From an uncultured Fluviicola sp. (GTDB lineage: Bacteria > Bacteroidota > Bacteroidia > Flavobacteriales > Crocinitomicaceae), in NCBI RefSeq assembly GCF_946478805.1, contig NZ_CAMLDC010000009.1:62001-126000 (forward strand): 64,000 nt of DNA. Reading direction: 5' to 3'. Shown here piece after piece: positions 62,018 to 64,000 of this stretch (positions are counted from its first letter, which is position 1; every line of letters begins with the position of its first letter). The translations under genes were made by a program, and so were the position numbers. The notes beneath the pieces are model-generated. The model did no database searches, was not told where the DNA came from, and saw nothing but the letters and a program-made list of their open reading frames with translations.

Positions 62018-64000
62018 TCAACGCATGACGTTGATATATCCGTTAAAGGTATACTTTTTATCGCTGACTAATTCCTTTGTTTCCAAAATCCAGTTGTATT
62101 GTCCGTTCGGAACAATTTTTCCCTGGTAGGTTCCATCCCATGCACCGTTAGGATCATTACTTTCCCAAACCACCTCTCCCCAGCGGTTGAATACCAGCAA
62201 ATTAAATTGTTGGATATCTATTCCATCTATATGCAGAAACCACGTCTGATTGAATTCATCACCATCGGGAGTAAATGTGTTCGGTGCATATAAAATGACA
62301 TCACTCAACACCTGGGCAATCTTAGTTACTGAATCAATACATCCGTTCGCATTTGTTACAATTAAGGTAACATTGTAATTTCCAACAACTCCTTCCGGTA
62401 AATCAACGCTTACATCCTCAAAGAACGATTGATTTGGCGTTGCACCCGGAATTGACCAGCTATAGTTAACCACATCTGTCGAACTATTGTTGTTCAGCAG
62501 GATGTGCGTTTCGAAAATCGTAGTCGGATTAGGAGAAATATTGAAATCGGCATCCGGTTTATCAAATACCGTAATCATATTTGTAAAGGTATTCGAATAG
62601 GTACATCCAGTATCAGAAATGGATACAATGCTTACGGTATAAACTCCCGGGTGTTCGTAGGTATGCGAGCACGTATCCAATGCATTGGTTGTGATAGTTG
62701 ATGTTCCATCACCAAAATCAATGGTACTAAGTAAAGGTGCTCCAGGTCCTGGGGTATTGTTGGAAAAAATCACGTGATGAGGATAACAACCATCAGCATC
62801 GTCCGGTGTAAGTATCAAGTCGAGAGGTTGAGGAACTGTTATAATCATACAAGCACTATCGGGAGCTGATCCACAAGCTTCTGACAATACGACACAATAC
62901 TGAGTTGTTGCAACCGTATTAACCGTAATCGGAGAACCGACACCTTGAATTCCGGTATTGGTGAACCATGTAAATGTATAAGCTGTGGAACCACCCGTTC
63001 CGGTTGCGGTCAATGTTGCAGCATCACCTGAACATGTTACCAAATCCGGAGTTATCGATGTAATGGATAAAGCGGGAGGCTCATTGATTATGAAATCAGC
63101 CGTATCTGTGCATCCTCCAACATTGAATACGACTACTTCGTAGGATCTTGCTGACAAACCATTGATAACAAATGGAGTTGGAATTGGTGTATTCGGACCT
63201 CCATCCAACGAATATTCCGTGGCATTTGTAGCTGTTAACGTTGCTGATCCGTTTGGCATTCCATGACAGTTAGAGGCAGTTGGAACCGCTGTAACCGTAG
63301 GATTAATTTCGGTCACTGTAATCGTTGCAGAAGAAATACATCCATTCGAATCAACGCTGTAAGTGTAAATCCCCGGATTCATTGTAATTGGGTCGTATGG
63401 CATCGTAACTGCGGCTCCGGCAGGATTCTTCCAGGTTCCATTCGGGGAAGCTCCAGGTCCTAAAAGAGGAAATAAATCCGTCGGTGTTCCTTGAGCACAA
63501 ATGGTCAATGTATTATTCGTTCCCGGATTTGCAGATGCCGAAATATTCACATTCACCTGATCTGTTGTTACACACAAAGGATGTCCTGTCGGATAAACCG
63601 ACAAAGTCAATGTGGTGTTTCCGTTTACAGTAGCCATCGGATCAAGGATAGCCGGATTTGAAACTGCAGCAGCAGGAGTCCAGGCATACGTCAGGTTACC
63701 CAAGCAATTCCCGGTTAAATTGTGAACAGATGTCGAAGCATTCCCATTCGTTCCGTCAGATAGTACAACTGCCCCGGCAGCATCCAATACTTCATATGAA
63801 CATTCATTAATAAATGATCCCGCACCATCAAACTGAACAGTAAACGCTGCACCATTTGGAATCGATAAGTTAAATGAAGACGTAAGGCCCCCAGGAATCG
63901 TAAATGTTGAAGTTACCCCATTGACAATTACAATCAAACTATTCCCATTCCATCCGTCTCCCCAGGAATCCACCAGGTTGAAGGTATAATCACAACTGTT
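62018..64000 (-). CDS. Large secreted type B T9SS protein, 5' end outside the window
   Basis: At least 660 residues; the frame is open through the window end (CDYTFNLVDSWGDGWNGN at the visible N-terminus, so no start codon is seen). DSWGDGWNG is a repeated domain of Bacteroidetes surface proteins. Then follow Ig-like and SprB-type repeats (TLTATNATEYSLDGGP), a PKD domain (IDFGDGTSTITT) and the gliding-type sorting domain from PNTFTPDGDEFNQTW to FNGYINVMR. From about residue 150 to the end it is closely similar to the downstream protein, evidence of tandem duplication. Confidence 0.9.
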   Translation of the reverse strand, partial: NSCDYTFNLVDSWGDGWNGNSLIVIVNGVTSTFTIPGGLTSSFNLSIPNGAAFTVQFDGAGSFINECSYEVLDAAGAVVLSDGTNGNASTSVHNLTGNCLGNLTYAWTPAAAVSNPAILDPMATVNGNTTLTLSVYPTGHPLCVTTDQVNVNISASANPGTNNTLTICAQGTPTDLFPLLGPGASPNGTWKNPAGAAVTMPYDPITMNPGIYTYSVDSNGCISSATITVTEINPTVTAVPTASNCHGMPNGSATLTATNATEYSLDGGPNTPIPTPFVINGLSARSYEVVVFNVGGCTDTADFIINEPPALSITSITPDLVTCSGDAATLTATGTGGSTAYTFTWFTNTGIQGVGSPITVNTVATTQYCVVLSEACGSAPDSACMIITVPQPLDLILTPDDADGCYPHHVIFSNNTPGPGAPLLSTIDFGDGTSTITTNALDTCSHTYEHPGVYTVSIVSISDTGCTYSNTFTNMITVFDKPDADFNISPNPTTIFETHILLNNNSSTDVVNYSWSIPGATPNQSFFEDVSVDLPEGVVGNYNVTLIVTNANGCIDSVTKIAQVLSDVILYAPNTFTPDGDEFNQTWFLHIDGIDIQQFNLLVFNRWGEVVWESNDPNGAWDGTYQGKIVPNGQYNWILETKELVSDKKYTFNGYINVMR

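Overview
The window looks like chromosome from a flavobacterium of the Bacteroidetes, most likely Crocinitomicaceae (Fluviicola-like). This is inferred from T9SS type A and type B (gliding-motility C-terminal) sorting domains on many secreted proteins, Omp28 and DUF6029 proteins, paired Bacteroidetes-type promoter elements (TTG, about 20 nt, TAnnTTTG), the lack of Shine-Dalgarno sequences and moderate-to-low GC. No database search was possible, so the assignment is by recognition only.

Layout. 1-34 kb is mostly housekeeping: the 5' part of malic enzyme, secreted T9SS proteins, a sirtuin, a TlpA-DUF6029-Omp28 operon, a biotin carrier protein, an M1 aminopeptidase, a very large outer-membrane protein, class I ribonucleotide reductase (nrdB-nrdA), a ComF-like protein, a DUF1295 membrane protein, an FAD oxidoreductase, a Kef-type antiporter, a sulfatase, a cytochrome-like lipoprotein and an alpha/beta hydrolase. 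At 31.4-34.5 kb sits an AT-rich restriction-modification module: Vsr, a Cfr10I/Bse634I-type endonuclease, a DUF6471 protein and a C5-cytosine methyltransferase. The promoter of its methyltransferase operon carries two RCCGGY sites arranged as an inverted repeat.

35.5-55.9 kb has the form of a genomic island. A 59-bp sequence containing the 3' end of the initiator tRNA gene and its terminator is repeated perfectly at 35512-35570 and 55831-55889, and the intact tRNA lies at the right end. Inside are two T9SS proteins (one apparently started from CTG), a set of six related lipoproteins with a 465-bp identical duplication between two of them, a degraded sorting-domain remnant, and a polymorphic toxin locus. 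That locus has a 2911-residue Rhs protein with its candidate immunity gene, followed by an orphan Rhs C-terminal toxin and its candidate immunity gene. The orphan module still carries about 100 bp of the parental rhs sequence, which marks where toxin tips are exchanged. No integrase was recognised.

55.9-64 kb returns to core genes: a YiaA-like protein, era and der GTPases, an MBL-fold hydrolase, and two large adjacent paralogous adhesin-like type B T9SS proteins, the last cut by the window end.

The best candidates for new biology are the Rhs/lipoprotein island and the self-targeting promoter of the restriction-modification module.
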